A stretch of 64,000 bases of DNA. Source: Streptomyces shenzhenensis (GTDB lineage Bacteria > Actinomycetota > Actinomycetes > Streptomycetales > Streptomycetaceae). Position 1 is the stretch's first letter. Each line of letters opens with the position of its first letter. Both the position numbers and the translations under genes were made by a program. The notes under the pieces are model-generated. The model saw nothing but the letters and a program-made list of their open reading frames with translations. It was not told the DNA's origin and did not search any database. Positions 1 through 8,918 of this stretch are shown here, one piece after another. The stretch is taken from positions 186,001 to 250,000 of the forward strand of contig NZ_JAJONF010000001.1 in assembly GCF_021462265.1 (NCBI RefSeq), given 5' to 3'.

Positions 1-363
1 CACCGCGCCGTACGGGGAACGGGTCCCCACCAGGCCGGTCGCGAACTGGTCGAGGTTGGTGGTGCCGAGGACGAGCGCGCCGGCCGCGCGCAGGCGGGCC
101 ACCACGGGGGCGTCGGCCCGCGGTTCGTACGCGTACGCCGGGCAGCCGGCTGTCGTGGGCAGCCCGTGCACGTCGATGTTGCCCTTGGCGGCGAACAGCC
201 GCCCGGCGAGCGGGAGGTGCTCACCGCGGGCCACCCGCTCGTCGATCGTGCGGGCCTCCGCCTCGGTTTCGTCCCGCGGGCGCAGGCCGATCCAGATCTC
301 GGGCCGGTCGACGGCCGCGATGCGTGCGTAGGCGGCACGGACACGGGAGACGGTGCTGGACAT
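1..363 (-). CDS. atzF: Allophanate hydrolase, N-terminal part (cut by window edge)
   Basis: Amidase-signature enzyme that would hydrolyse allophanate to ammonia and CO2, the last step after the carboxylase encoded just upstream. The 121 visible residues begin MSSTVSRVRA and carry the amidase-signature lysine in LFAAKGNID and the conserved stretch TTNLDQFATGLVGTRSPYG. The Ser-cisSer-Lys triad is completed outside the window. The ATG at 363 lies 17 bases after the carboxylase stop, so the two are co-transcribed. The family assignment rests on these motifs and on the gene neighbourhood. Only the N-terminus can be judged, so integrity of the rest is unknown. Confidence 0.88.
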   Translation of the reverse strand, partial: MSSTVSRVRAAYARIAAVDRPEIWIGLRPRDETEAEARTIDERVARGEHLPLAGRLFAAKGNIDVHGLPTTAGCPAYAYEPRADAPVVARLRAAGALVLGTTNLDQFATGLVGTRSPYGAV

Positions 364-380
364 GGTCGTGCTCCTCGGGG

Positions 381-3300
381 TCAGTTCCGGGCCGGTGCCA
401 GGACGAGCAGGGCCGTGCCCGCCGCCACCTGGTCGCCGGGCCGTGCCAGGATCTCCGTGACCACACCGGTCATCGGCGCGTGCACCCTGGACTCCATCTT
501 CATCGCCTCCAGGGCGAGCAGGGGCTGCCCGGTGGTCACCGTGTCCCCCGGCGCCACGTTCAACTGCCATACGGAGGCCGCGAACTCGGCCTCTATCAGA
601 CGGCCGCCCGGCGGCACCGCCACCTCGGCGGGCTGGGCGGCGGGCGCCGCGTCCGCCTCGGCGCGCGCGAACTCGCCCGCCGCCTCCCAGGCGTCCCGCT
701 CCGCGGCGAAGGCCTTCTGCTGGCGTGCCCTGAACTCCCCGATCGAGTCGGCGTGCGTGGCGAGGAACTCCTGGTAGGACGCGAGGGAGAAGGTCCCCTC
801 CTCGATGCGCGGCACGAACCGGCCGGAGACGATGTCGGCGCGCAGATCGAGGAGTTCGTCCGCGTCCACCGGGTACCACCTGATCCGGTCGAAGAACCGC
901 AGCAGCCACGGCATGCCCGGCTCGAACGCGCCGCGCTGCTGCCAGCCCGACCAGACCTGGGTCGTACGGCCCACGAACTGGTAGCCGCCCGGGCCCTCCA
1001 TGCCGTAGACGCACAGGTAGGCGCCGCCGATGCCGACGGAGTTCTCGGCGGTCCAGGTGCGGGCCGGGTTGTACTTCGTCGTGACCAGGCGGTGGCGCGG
1101 GTCGAGCGGGGTGGCGACCGGGGCGCCCAGGTACACGTCGCCGAGGCCGAGGACCAGGTACTCCGCGTCGAAGACCGTGCGGTAGACGTCCTCGACCGAG
1201 TCGAGGCCGTTGATCCGGCGGATGAACTCGATGTTCCACGGGCACCAGGGGGCGTCGTCGCGCACCCCCGCCATGTAACGGGCGATCGCCTCGCGGGTCG
1301 CCGGGTCGTCCCAGGAGAGGGGGAGATGGACCGTGCGGGAGGGCACCACCAGTTCCCCGGTGGGCGGCAGGTTCACCACGATCTCTCTTACCGCGCTCAG
1401 GAGTCCGGCCTGGGCGAGGACGCTCGGGTCGGTCCGGATCTGAAGCGAACGGATGCCCGGGGTCAGGTCCGTGACACCGGGCAGGTCCGCCGCCGTCACC
1501 GCCTCCATCAGCGCGTGGACGCGCATCCGCAGAGCCAGGTCGAGTTGCATGGGGCCGAACTCGACCAGCAGGTTGTCGTCGCCGCTGCGCCGGTAGGTCA
1601 CGTCGCCGTCCCGGGCGAGGACTCCGCCGTCGACGATCTCGGGGCGGGGCGTGCCCGTCACGTCGACCGGGGTGAAGCGGACCGTGTCGCCGGGGCGGAA
1701 CTGGCCGAGCTTCCAGCGTTCGCCGCTCAGGACCGTCGCCGGGCACACGAACCCGCCCAGGGAGGGACCGTCCGGACCGAGCAGGACCGGCATGTCACCG
1801 GTGTAGTCGACCGCGCCGACCGAGTACGGGGTGTCGTGGATGTTGGAGGGGTGCAGGCCCGCCTCACCGCCGTCGGTGCGCGCCCAGCGCGGCTTGGGGC
1901 CGACCAGCCGGACGCCGGTGCGCGCCGAGTTGAAGTGCACCTTCCACCGGGCCGCGTAGAAGTCCCGGATGTCGTCCTCGGTGAAGAACTCCGGGGCCGC
2001 GTGCGGGCCTTCGACGGCCGCGAGGTGCCAGTCGGCGGTGAAGCGCGGACGGTCGGCGACGGGTTCGCCGTCGGTCACGGCCCCGCCGTGCAGGACGTCA
2101 CCCGTGCGCAGCGCCCGGCCGCCGTGGCCGCCGAACCGGCCCAGGGTGAAGGTGCTCGCGCTGCCGAGGAAGTCGGGGACGTCCAGGCCGCCGCCGGCGA
2201 CGAGGACGTAGGTGCGCAGGCCGTGCTCGGCGGGGGCACCGATCTCCAGCAGGCCGCCGGCCGGGACCGTCACCGGTTCCCATTGGGCGACCGGGGTGCC
2301 GTCGACCGCCACCGGGGCCGGGGCACCGGTCACGCAGACGGTGGTGGGGTGGGTGAAACGCAGGGACGGGCCCTGCAGGGTGCATTCGAGGCCGGGCGCG
2401 CCCGCCGGGTTGCCGAGGGCGAGGTTGCCGAGGCGGAAGGAGCGGTCGTCCATCGGACCGCTCGGGGGGACGCCGACCTGCCAGTAGCCGGTGCGGCCCG
2501 GCCAGTCCTGGACCGTGGTGAGCGTGCCGCCCGCGACGACCTCGATCCGGGGGGTGGGGTCGGTGACCTCGGCGAGGGTCGCCGTGGAGTGGGCGGCGGC
2601 GCGGAACGCGGGGTCGGCGAGCGCCGCGCGCACCAGGCCGAGGTTCGTCTCGATCCCGTCGACGCGGGCGGCGGTCAGCGCCTCGTCCAGCCGGCGCAGC
2701 GCCTCGGCGCGGTCGGGACCGTACGCGATCACCTTCGCGAGCATCGGGTCGTACGACGTCGTCACCTCGGTGCCGGTCTCCACCCAGCCGTCGACGCGCA
2801 CCCCCGCGGGGAACTCCACCCGGGTCAGCAGCCCGGCGCTGGGCCGGTGTCCGCGGGAGGGGTCCTCGGCGTAGACGCGGGCCTCGACGGCGTGGCCGCG
2901 CGGTTCGCCCGGGTCGCGGACCACGTCGGTCTCGCCGCCCGCGAGGCGCAGCATCCAGGCGACCAGGTCGACGCCGTAGATCTCCTCGGTGACCGGGTGT
3001 TCCACCTGGAGGCGGGTGTTGACCTCCAGGAAGTAGGCCTCCTCGCGGGCCGCGTCGTACACGAACTCGACCGTGCCGGCCGAGCGGTAGCCGACCGAGG
3101 CGCACAGGTCGCGGGCGGCGGTGGCGAGTCGGGCGCGGATTCGCGGGGGCAGGCCGGGGGCCGGGGCCTCCTCGACCACCTTCTGGTTGCGGCGCTGGAG
3201 GGAGCAGTCCCGGTCCCCGAAGGTGACGACCCGGCCGTGGCCGTCGCCGAAGACCTGGACCTCGACATGGCGGGCCTGCTCGACCAGGCGTTCCAGGAAG

Positions 3301-3893
3301 ACCCCGGCCGAGGAGAAGGAGGCGGCGGCGACCCGCTGCACCCGCTCCCAGGCGTCGGTCAGTTCATCGGCTGACCGACAAGCCGACATACCGATACCGC
3401 CGCCCCCGCCGGTCGCCTTGAGCATCACGGGATAGCCGATCGCGTCCGCTTCGCGGAGGGCTTCGGCCAGGTCGGTCAGCAGCCCGGTGCCCGGGGCCAG
3501 GGGCACCCCGGCGGCCTTCGCGGCCGCCCGCGCGGTGTGCTTCGCGCCGAACAGTTCGAGTTGCTCCGGGGTCGGGCCGACGAAGACGATGCCGGCCTCC
3601 TCGCACCGGCGGGCGAAGGCGGCGTCCTCGGACAGGAAGCCGTAGCCGGGGTGGACGGCGCCCGCGCCGGTGTCCTTGGCGGCCTTCAGGACCAGGTCGG
3701 CGTCGAGGTACGACTCCTTCGCCGGGGCCGGGCCGAGCCGGACCGCCTCGTCGGCGAGGCGTACGTGCGGCGCCGAGCGGTCGGGGTCGGAGTAGACGGC
3801 GACCGTGCGCAGGCCGAGGGCGCGGGCGGTGCGGATGACGCGGACGGCGATCTCGCCGCGGTTGGCGACCAGCAGCTTCTCGAAGGAGGTCAT
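381..3893 (-). CDS. Biotin-dependent urea/guanidine carboxylase
   Basis: A 1170-residue single-chain biotin enzyme. Residues 1-450 are a biotin carboxylase (start LLVANRGEIAVRV, ATP loop GGGGGIGM, EVNTRLQVEHPVTE). About 460-1000 holds the KipA/KipI-type (AHS2 then AHS1) carboxyltransferase, and the C-terminus is a biotinyl domain with EAMKMES, biotin on about Lys1132. This is the urea carboxylase layout and normal length. The family also contains guanidine carboxylases, and the two DUF1989 genes immediately upstream, now known as carboxyguanidine deiminase subunits in other bacteria, point to guanidine as substrate. The start ATG at 3893 overlaps the upstream stop (ATGA). A longer open frame to 4541 only reads through the neighbouring gene. 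Substrate is inferred, not proved by sequence. Confidence 0.9.
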   Translation of the reverse strand: MTSFEKLLVANRGEIAVRVIRTARALGLRTVAVYSDPDRSAPHVRLADEAVRLGPAPAKESYLDADLVLKAAKDTGAGAVHPGYGFLSEDAAFARRCEEAGIVFVGPTPEQLELFGAKHTARAAAKAAGVPLAPGTGLLTDLAEALREADAIGYPVMLKATGGGGGIGMSACRSADELTDAWERVQRVAAASFSSAGVFLERLVEQARHVEVQVFGDGHGRVVTFGDRDCSLQRRNQKVVEEAPAPGLPPRIRARLATAARDLCASVGYRSAGTVEFVYDAAREEAYFLEVNTRLQVEHPVTEEIYGVDLVAWMLRLAGGETDVVRDPGEPRGHAVEARVYAEDPSRGHRPSAGLLTRVEFPAGVRVDGWVETGTEVTTSYDPMLAKVIAYGPDRAEALRRLDEALTAARVDGIETNLGLVRAALADPAFRAAAHSTATLAEVTDPTPRIEVVAGGTLTTVQDWPGRTGYWQVGVPPSGPMDDRSFRLGNLALGNPAGAPGLECTLQGPSLRFTHPTTVCVTGAPAPVAVDGTPVAQWEPVTVPAGGLLEIGAPAEHGLRTYVLVAGGGLDVPDFLGSASTFTLGRFGGHGGRALRTGDVLHGGAVTDGEPVADRPRFTADWHLAAVEGPHAAPEFFTEDDIRDFYAARWKVHFNSARTGVRLVGPKPRWARTDGGEAGLHPSNIHDTPYSVGAVDYTGDMPVLLGPDGPSLGGFVCPATVLSGERWKLGQFRPGDTVRFTPVDVTGTPRPEIVDGGVLARDGDVTYRRSGDDNLLVEFGPMQLDLALRMRVHALMEAVTAADLPGVTDLTPGIRSLQIRTDPSVLAQAGLLSAVREIVVNLPPTGELVVPSRTVHLPLSWDDPATREAIARYMAGVRDDAPWCPWNIEFIRRINGLDSVEDVYRTVFDAEYLVLGLGDVYLGAPVATPLDPRHRLVTTKYNPARTWTAENSVGIGGAYLCVYGMEGPGGYQFVGRTTQVWSGWQQRGAFEPGMPWLLRFFDRIRWYPVDADELLDLRADIVSGRFVPRIEEGTFSLASYQEFLATHADSIGEFRARQQKAFAAERDAWEAAGEFARAEADAAPAAQPAEVAVPPGGRLIEAEFAASVWQLNVAPGDTVTTGQPLLALEAMKMESRVHAPMTGVVTEILARPGDQVAAGTALLVLAPARN

Positions 3894-4495
3894 CCGGCGG
3901 CTCCGGTGATCGTCATCTGCACGGGCGTGGGGTCGAAGCCGTTGCAGGGGTTGTTGATCTGGGGGCAGTTGGAGACCAGGACGAGGACGTCGCGTTCGGC
4001 GCGCAGGGCCAGCTTCCGGCCCGGGGCCGAGAGGCCGTCGACGATGCCGAGGGTGCCGTCCTTCTCGACGGGCACGTTCATGTACCAGTTGATGTTGGAG
4101 ACCAGGTCGCGCTTGCCGAGGCCGTACCGGGCGCCCTCGGCGAGGAAGTTGTCCACACAGGCGTGCTGGGACCAGGTGTGGTGGCCGTAGCGCAGGGTGT
4201 TCGACTCCTTGGAGCAGGCGCCGCCGACCGTGTCGTGGCGGCCGACCTCGTCGGCGGTCACGGTCATCAGCGGGGTGTGCTCGTTGGAGAGCAGCACGCT
4301 GTTGGTGGTCAGGAAGACGGAGTCCTGGGCGTGGATGGTGTCGGGCGCGCTGTAGCGGACCGACGTGTCGTGGGCGTCGTAGACGAGGAAGTCGACGGCC
4401 TGGTTGCCGTGCAGGTCGGTGATGGTGAGGAACTCGCCCGCGCGGATGACGGCGGACCAGGCGGCGCGGGCCGGGACCACGCTCTGCGTGCTCAT
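3890..4495 (-). CDS. DUF1989 protein, urea-carboxylase-associated type 2 (carboxyguanidine deiminase subunit)
   Basis: A 201-residue DUF1989 protein starting MSTQSVVPARAAWSAV, formerly named urea amidolyase-associated protein 2. Family landmarks are GNQAVDFLVYDAHD, the cysteine region VGGACSKESNTLRYG, YGLGKRDLVSNINWYMNVP and a C-terminal CPQINNPCNGFDPTP. In characterised systems, paired DUF1989 proteins form a deiminase that converts carboxyguanidine to allophanate. This would sit exactly between the carboxylase and allophanate hydrolase encoded downstream. It overlaps both neighbours by four bases, so translation is probably coupled and the two DUF1989 chains made in equal amounts. Confidence 0.85.
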   Translation of the reverse strand: MSTQSVVPARAAWSAVIRAGEFLTITDLHGNQAVDFLVYDAHDTSVRYSAPDTIHAQDSVFLTTNSVLLSNEHTPLMTVTADEVGRHDTVGGACSKESNTLRYGHHTWSQHACVDNFLAEGARYGLGKRDLVSNINWYMNVPVEKDGTLGIVDGLSAPGRKLALRAERDVLVLVSNCPQINNPCNGFDPTPVQMTITGAAG

Positions 4496-5316
4496 GCGAG
4501 CCCCCTCGCGGCGAGGAATTCGGCGGTGTTGAGGAAGGCACGGCGGCCCTCGGGGGTGGCGTCCCAGAGCGGGGCGCCGGGCGGCGTGGGTGCGGCGCGC
4601 CAGGCCAGTACCTCCAGCGGGGTACTGACGTAGTCGGGGCGCGGGTCGGCCGGGTGCGGGACGTTCGCGATGAGGACGGTGACGTCCTGTTCGGCGCGGA
4701 GCGTGACGCTGCCGCCGGGGCCGGCCGAGCCGGTGAAGTCCAGCGTGCCGTCGTCGCGCACCCTGACGCCCTGGAAGAACGACAGGGACGGCGGCAGGTC
4801 GCGCGGTTCCAGGCCGTTCTTGGCCGCGGCCAGCTTGAACAGTTCGCGGCCGGCGGGGGAGGGCGACTGCGGGGCGCCGTCGCCGTACCGGGCGGTGTTG
4901 CGCAGGAGGGTGGAGGTGCCGCAGAGGGCGTCGTGGCGGCCGGAGGTGTCGGCTACGACGGAGGCCAGCACCCGGCCCTGGTCGGAGAGGAGCAGCACGC
5001 CCTCGCGGAGGTAGGCGTTCCACTGGACCTTGACCGTGTCGGCGACGTTCAGCCGCTCCCAGGGGCGGTCGGCGGCGTAGAGCAGGAGGTGGGCGCAGGC
5101 GTCGCCGTTCAGGTCGGTCAGGCGCAGCTCGGTGCCGCGCGCGAGGACGCGGTGCGTGTAGTTGCCGCCGGCCACCGTCTCGGCCCACACCAGGTGGCCG
5201 GCCGCGCAGGGCGGGTCCGGCCAGTCGGCGGCCGGTACCACGGGCATGGCCTCGGCGCGGGTGCCCTCCTGGGCGCGGGCGTGCGCCCGGGCCCCGTACG
5301 TGGTCGCTGTCGCCAT
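4492..5316 (-). CDS. DUF1989 protein, urea-carboxylase-associated type 1 (carboxyguanidine deiminase subunit)
   Basis: First gene of the minus-strand nitrogen operon, 274 residues. It is a paralogue of the next gene: both contain a D-NG/GN motif followed by a short hydrophobic strand (LTDLNGDACAHLLLY here), then GRHDALCGTSTLLRNTARYG and LPPSLSFFQGVRV. It keeps the conserved cysteine in DALCGTS, a plausible ligand or nucleophile. The first 25 residues are variable. The ATG at 5316 follows the palindromic operator at 5350-5371 by about 35 bases. As the older UAAP1 family it was attached to urea metabolism; with its partner it more likely forms a carboxyguanidine deiminase. Confidence 0.83.
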   Translation of the reverse strand: MATATTYGARAHARAQEGTRAEAMPVVPAADWPDPPCAAGHLVWAETVAGGNYTHRVLARGTELRLTDLNGDACAHLLLYAADRPWERLNVADTVKVQWNAYLREGVLLLSDQGRVLASVVADTSGRHDALCGTSTLLRNTARYGDGAPQSPSPAGRELFKLAAAKNGLEPRDLPPSLSFFQGVRVRDDGTLDFTGSAGPGGSVTLRAEQDVTVLIANVPHPADPRPDYVSTPLEVLAWRAAPTPPGAPLWDATPEGRRAFLNTAEFLAARGLA

Positions 5317-5349
5317 CGCTGACCTCCGTCTCCTTCGGCTGAAGGGGTT

Positions 5350-5371
5350 ATTTCTGTCGCTCGACAGAAAT
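5350..5371. promoter_or_regulatory. Palindromic operator between nitrogen operon and tetR
   Basis: Perfect inverted repeat: ATTTCTGTCG, two bases, CGACAGAAAT. It lies between the divergent DUF1989 operon and the tetR-type gene at 5504, where a TetR dimer site is expected. The right half continues TTAGG. The same 14 bases, CGACAGAAATTAGG, recur upstream of the APC permease gene at 13816-13829 with a nearly perfect left half. It is unusually AT-rich for its surroundings. The binding protein is inferred to be the neighbouring TetR regulator. Confidence 0.75.
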
Positions 5372-5503
5372 TAGGCCGGGGTCGGGTCGGCGGCGTTGCG
5401 GTGGCGTTCCGGCCCGGTTACCTGGGGCTCACCGGGGGCGGTGGCCCGTCGGGCGGGGCGTCGGCGCGACCGCCGTACGGCGTCGTGTGCGAGGATCGAA
5501 CGC

Positions 5504-6130
5504 ATGGGGACGAGCAGTGGCCGCCGGGTCGGCCGGCCGCGGGCCGCGCAGCGACCCGACAGCGGTCTTGAGCCGCGGGCCGAACTGCTCGCCGCGGCGG
5601 CCGAGTTGTTCACCACCCGCGGTTACGCGGCCACCACCACCCGGACCGTCGCCGAGCGGGCGGGCATGCGGCAGGCGTCGATGTACCACTACGTCTCCGG
5701 CAAGGAGGAACTCCTCGCCGAGCTGCTGGAGTCCACCGTCACGCCGTCCCTGGCCTGTGCGCGGGAGCTGCTCGCGGACGAGGTGACCCCGGCCGAGGAA
5801 CGGCTGCGGATCCTGTGCCGGGCCGACGTGGAGCTGTTGTGCGCCGGGCCGCACAACCTGGGTGCGCTCTACCTGCTGCCCGAGGTGCAGGCCGACCGGT
5901 TCGCGGGCTTCCGTGCCGTGCGCGCCGAACTCAAGGACGCCTACCGGCAGTTGATCGCCGCCACGGTGGCCGGCGGGGCGCTGGCCAAGAGGGAGCTGGA
6001 GCTTCGGACCGATCTCGTCTTCGGGCTGATCGAGGGCGTCATCCTGGTCCACCGGTCCGAACCGGAGCGCCCCGCCGACGAGTTCGCCCGCGCCACGGCC
6101 GAGGCGGCGCTGCGGATCGTCGGGGTCTGA
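5504..6130 (+). CDS. TetR-family regulator of the nitrogen operon
   Basis: A 208-residue TetR protein. The N-terminal helix-turn-helix covers about residues 28-70 (AAAELFTTRGYAATTTRTVA, then MRQASMYHYVSGKEELL). The rest is a helical ligand-binding domain. I chose the ATG at 5504 because it has GAGG 10 bases upstream; an in-frame start at 5396 would add a 36-residue arginine-rich tail with no family match. It is divergent from the DUF1989/carboxylase operon with the palindrome at 5350 between them, so it probably represses that operon, its own gene and, through the matching site at 13803, the APC permease. The ligand is unknown; guanidine or a derivative is the simplest guess. Confidence 0.85.
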   Translation: MGTSSGRRVGRPRAAQRPDSGLEPRAELLAAAAELFTTRGYAATTTRTVAERAGMRQASMYHYVSGKEELLAELLESTVTPSLACARELLADEVTPAEERLRILCRADVELLCAGPHNLGALYLLPEVQADRFAGFRAVRAELKDAYRQLIAATVAGGALAKRELELRTDLVFGLIEGVILVHRSEPERPADEFARATAEAALRIVGV

Positions 6131-6466
6131 AGAGGCCCCGCGCGGGCCGGCGGGGGTCTCGCTCCGGCGGCTCCTTTCACTCATCACGGTGAGTGATCCC
6201 GCACACCTGTACGCCATGACGGACTGCGTTCGAATGAATGCCCTGCGTGCAAAACGACCGAGGCTACTCCGGTCCTGTGGGCGTTTTCAGGTGCTCGCCG
6301 AATATGACATGGCGTTGATCCGGTCGGACTAAGCTCGCCCGCGGCGCACCGAGTTGAGATGAATTCGTGCGCCTGTTCCCAATCATACGGAAGATCCAGA
6401 CTGCTCCATGAACCTTCCCCATGCGAACTTCCCCGACACCCAGCCGATTCGTCTCAGAAGGCATAC
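6131..6466. other. Non-coding gap before the conservon, with one inverted repeat
   Basis: No credible gene in about 336 bases. It holds the inverted repeat TCACTCA-6 bases-TGAGTGA at 6177-6196, which may end tetR transcription or bind a regulator. The stretch from about 6220 to 6460 is less GC-rich than the flanking genes, as expected for the conservon promoter, but I cannot assign -35/-10 boxes with confidence. Confidence 0.5.
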
Positions 6467-8089
6467 ATGGTGAGTGTGCAATCGCCTCCCAATGGCCGTG
6501 AACTGTCCCTGGCGCGCGTGCTGTTGCTGCCCGCCATACTGATGGCGGCGGCGACCGCCGCCGCCGTCGTCCTGGTGGCGGAGTCCGCCCGGGCCGCCGT
6601 CGGCGCGTGCGGGGCCGTCGGCATGCTGCTGGTGCTCGTGACGGCGGCGGAAGCAGTGCGCCGCGGCCGCAGGCTCCGGGACGCCCAGGCCGAACACGAA
6701 CGTCACCGTACGTATCTGGAACAGTGCCTCACCGTGAGCGAGGCGGAGATCGACCGACTCGGCCGGGAGGTCTTCCCGACCGCGCTCTACCGGCTGAAAG
6801 CCGGCGAGTCGCCCAAAGAGGTGGTCCGCCAGCTCTTCGACCTCGACCCGGGGATGCGCAACGCCCCCGAGTCACAGCGCCGGCTGATCCGCGTCATGCT
6901 CGACATCATCGACGAGGAGGACCTCCAGCGAGACTCCCTGGAGCGCTCGTTCGTCAGCGTCGCCCGGCGCGTCCAGGCCATCGTCCACCAGCAGGCCCAC
7001 GAACTGCGGGAGATGGAGGAGGACCACGGCCGCAACCCCGAGGTCTTCGACGACCTGCTGCGCATCGACCACGGCACCGCGCTGATCGGACGCCTCGCCG
7101 ACTCGGTCTCCGTGCTCGGCGGCGGCCGCCCCGGCCGCCAGTGGCCCAACCCGGTCGCCCTCTACAGCGTGCTGCGCGGCGCCATGTCCCGGATCCTGGA
7201 GTACCGGCGCATCGAACTGCACTCCATCTGCCAGGTCAACATCAAGGGCACCTCCGTCGAGCCGGTCATCCACGCGGCCGCCGAACTCCTCGACAACGCC
7301 ACCCGCTACTCGCCGCCCTCCACCAAGGTGCACGTCACCGCCGTCGAGGTGCAGTCCGGCGTCTGCATCGAGATCGAGGACGCCGGCGTCACCCTCAACG
7401 AGGAGGCCCGCGACCGTCTGGAGGGCCTGCTGGCGAAGGCCAAGCAGGGCAAGGACATCCAGGTCCTCGGCGAGAACCCGCGCCTCGGCCTCTCGGTCGT
7501 GGGCCGCCTGTGCAAGATGTACAACATGGACGTCTCGCTGCGCGCCTCCGCGTACGGCGGCGTCCGGGCCGTCCTCATCGTGCCCAGCGACATGATGACC
7601 ACCGACCCCGCCCCCGGCATCGCCCACGGCATCGGTGCCACCGGCATCCCCCAGCCCGAACTCGGCGCCCTCGAAGGCCCCAAGCGCCCGCCCAAGCGGC
7701 GCCGCCCCACCAGCCCCCGCATCCCCGCCGGGATCTCCATGGAGGACGACGTCCCCGAGGTCACCGAATGGACGGCGGGCGGCCTGCCGCAGCGGCGCAG
7801 CCGGATGAAGACTCCGCTCAGCCAGCGGATCGCCGAGCAGGCCGCGATCGAGCGTGCCGAACGCGAGGGCACCCCGACCATCTGGTCGCAGCACAAGGAA
7901 CCCGAGCCCGAGAAGCCGGAGCCCGAGCGCCGCGAGCCCGGCCTCTGGGTCGATGCCTTCTGGGAGGGGCTCAAGAAGAACAACCCGGGTGTCCACCCCA
8001 CCGACTTCACCCGGAACCCCACCAAGTACCTGCATCTGATCAACGATCCGGCCGGCACCGAAGCCGACGACGAGGGGGACCTCAAGTGA
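6467..8089 (+). CDS. cvnA9: Conservon histidine-kinase-like sensor CvnA9 (RarA)
   Basis: First conservon gene, 540 residues. Two membrane helices lie at about residues 15-60 (VLLLPAILMAAATAAAVVLV, then GACGAVGMLLVLVTAA). A helical region and a GHKL ATPase domain follow (N-box AAELLDNATRYSPP near 270, then IEIEDAG and GLSVVGRL). There is no normal phospho-acceptor H-box, as usual for CvnA proteins. The tail from about 400 is proline- and charge-rich. ATG at 6467 follows AGAAGG; GTG at 6470 is an equally good start. CvnA-D are thought to form a membrane complex resembling eukaryotic G-protein signalling. The following CYP157-type P450 and the wider gene order identify this as cvn9 (rar), linked in S. 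coelicolor to control of aerial growth. Confidence 0.88.
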   Translation: MVSVQSPPNGRELSLARVLLLPAILMAAATAAAVVLVAESARAAVGACGAVGMLLVLVTAAEAVRRGRRLRDAQAEHERHRTYLEQCLTVSEAEIDRLGREVFPTALYRLKAGESPKEVVRQLFDLDPGMRNAPESQRRLIRVMLDIIDEEDLQRDSLERSFVSVARRVQAIVHQQAHELREMEEDHGRNPEVFDDLLRIDHGTALIGRLADSVSVLGGGRPGRQWPNPVALYSVLRGAMSRILEYRRIELHSICQVNIKGTSVEPVIHAAAELLDNATRYSPPSTKVHVTAVEVQSGVCIEIEDAGVTLNEEARDRLEGLLAKAKQGKDIQVLGENPRLGLSVVGRLCKMYNMDVSLRASAYGGVRAVLIVPSDMMTTDPAPGIAHGIGATGIPQPELGALEGPKRPPKRRRPTSPRIPAGISMEDDVPEVTEWTAGGLPQRRSRMKTPLSQRIAEQAAIERAEREGTPTIWSQHKEPEPEKPEPERREPGLWVDAFWEGLKKNNPGVHPTDFTRNPTKYLHLINDPAGTEADDEGDLK

Positions 8090-8493
8090 TCCAGCAGCGA
8101 GGCAACTTCGACTGGATGCTCAAGCAACTCGCCGACGGTGTACCGGGCGTCGAGATGATCGTCGTGCTCTCCGCCGACGGCCTGCGCATCGCCCGGCACG
8201 GCGGCGACCCCGACGCCGCCGACCGGCTCGCCGCCGCCTGCGCGGGCGTGCAGAGCCTGGCCAGTGCCGTCGCCCAGGAACTCCCCATCAGCAACGGCGA
8301 CATGAACCTCGTCCTGATCGAGATCGACAGGGGCTACTTCTACCTCATGTCCGCCGGCGCCAACGCCTATCTGGCCGTGCTGGCCGACGTCACCTGCGAA
8401 CCGGGCCGGATGAGCGAGATGATGCGCGATCTCGTCGTCCGCATCGGCGCCCACCTCACCAGTCCGCCCCGGCGGAACGGGCAGACCGTATGA
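8086..8493 (+). CDS. cvnB9: Roadblock/LC7 protein CvnB9
   Basis: A 135-residue single-domain Roadblock/LC7 protein (MIQQRGNFDWMLKQLADG, then VVLSADGLRIARHG), the family of regulators and scaffolds for small GTPases. It starts at GTG 8086 overlapping the cvnA9 stop (GTGA) and ends overlapping the cvnC9 start (ATGA), so it is translationally coupled on both sides. In the conservon model it bridges the sensor CvnA and the GTPase CvnD. Length and sequence are typical. Confidence 0.9.
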   Translation: MIQQRGNFDWMLKQLADGVPGVEMIVVLSADGLRIARHGGDPDAADRLAAACAGVQSLASAVAQELPISNGDMNLVLIEIDRGYFYLMSAGANAYLAVLADVTCEPGRMSEMMRDLVVRIGAHLTSPPRRNGQTV

Positions 8494-8918
8494 CTCCTCC
8501 GCAACGCAAACGGCGCCGGTCCAGGCCGGACGTTCCGCCCCCGCCCCCGCCCCCGTCCACGCCGCCCACCCCCGAGAGCGGCGAGGACGGCGACAACAAG
8601 AACCCCGAACGGCTCTACGTCATCAGCGGCGCCGACGGCGCCCGGGCCGAACTCGACCTGGTCACCTTGATCGTGGCACGCGCCGCCCCGCCGCCGTCCG
8701 TCACCCCCGAGCAGGCGGCGCTGCTCCGGCTCTGCCTGGCCCCCCTGTCCGTGGCCGAACTCTCGGCCTACCTCAACCTGCCGTTCAGCGCGATGACGGC
8801 GCTGATCACCGAGCTGATCACGGCCGAACTGGTCCAGGCACGCGCCCCGATCGTCCGCCAGGCGCTCCCCGACCGTTCACTTCTCGAAGCGGTGATGCAT
8901 GGACTTCAAAGGCTCTGA
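8490..8918 (+). CDS. cvnC9: DUF742 protein CvnC9
   Basis: A 142-residue DUF742 protein. The first 35 residues are basic then proline-rich (RKRRRSRPD followed by a run of prolines). The core from about 40 contains RLYVISGADGARAELDLVTL and a winged-helix-like C-terminus (LCLAPLSVAELSAYLNLP, then LITAELVQARAP). DUF742 proteins occur almost only in conservons and probably act as adaptors. The gene overlaps cvnB9 by four bases and cvnD9 by twenty. Confidence 0.9.
   Translation: MTPPQRKRRRSRPDVPPPPPPPSTPPTPESGEDGDNKNPERLYVISGADGARAELDLVTLIVARAAPPPSVTPEQAALLRLCLAPLSVAELSAYLNLPFSAMTALITELITAELVQARAPIVRQALPDRSLLEAVMHGLQRL

Noticed and set aside
324..3374. A 1016-codon open frame on the plus strand opposite the carboxylase
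   Set aside because: It is the antisense of a clear biotin carboxylase and reads as arginine/valine/glycine-rich text without domains, a usual artefact of high-GC DNA.
5317..5503. Guanidine riboswitch before the nitrogen operon
   Set aside because: The leader is too short and contains only the palindrome; none of the conserved guanidine-I motifs can be recognised by eye.
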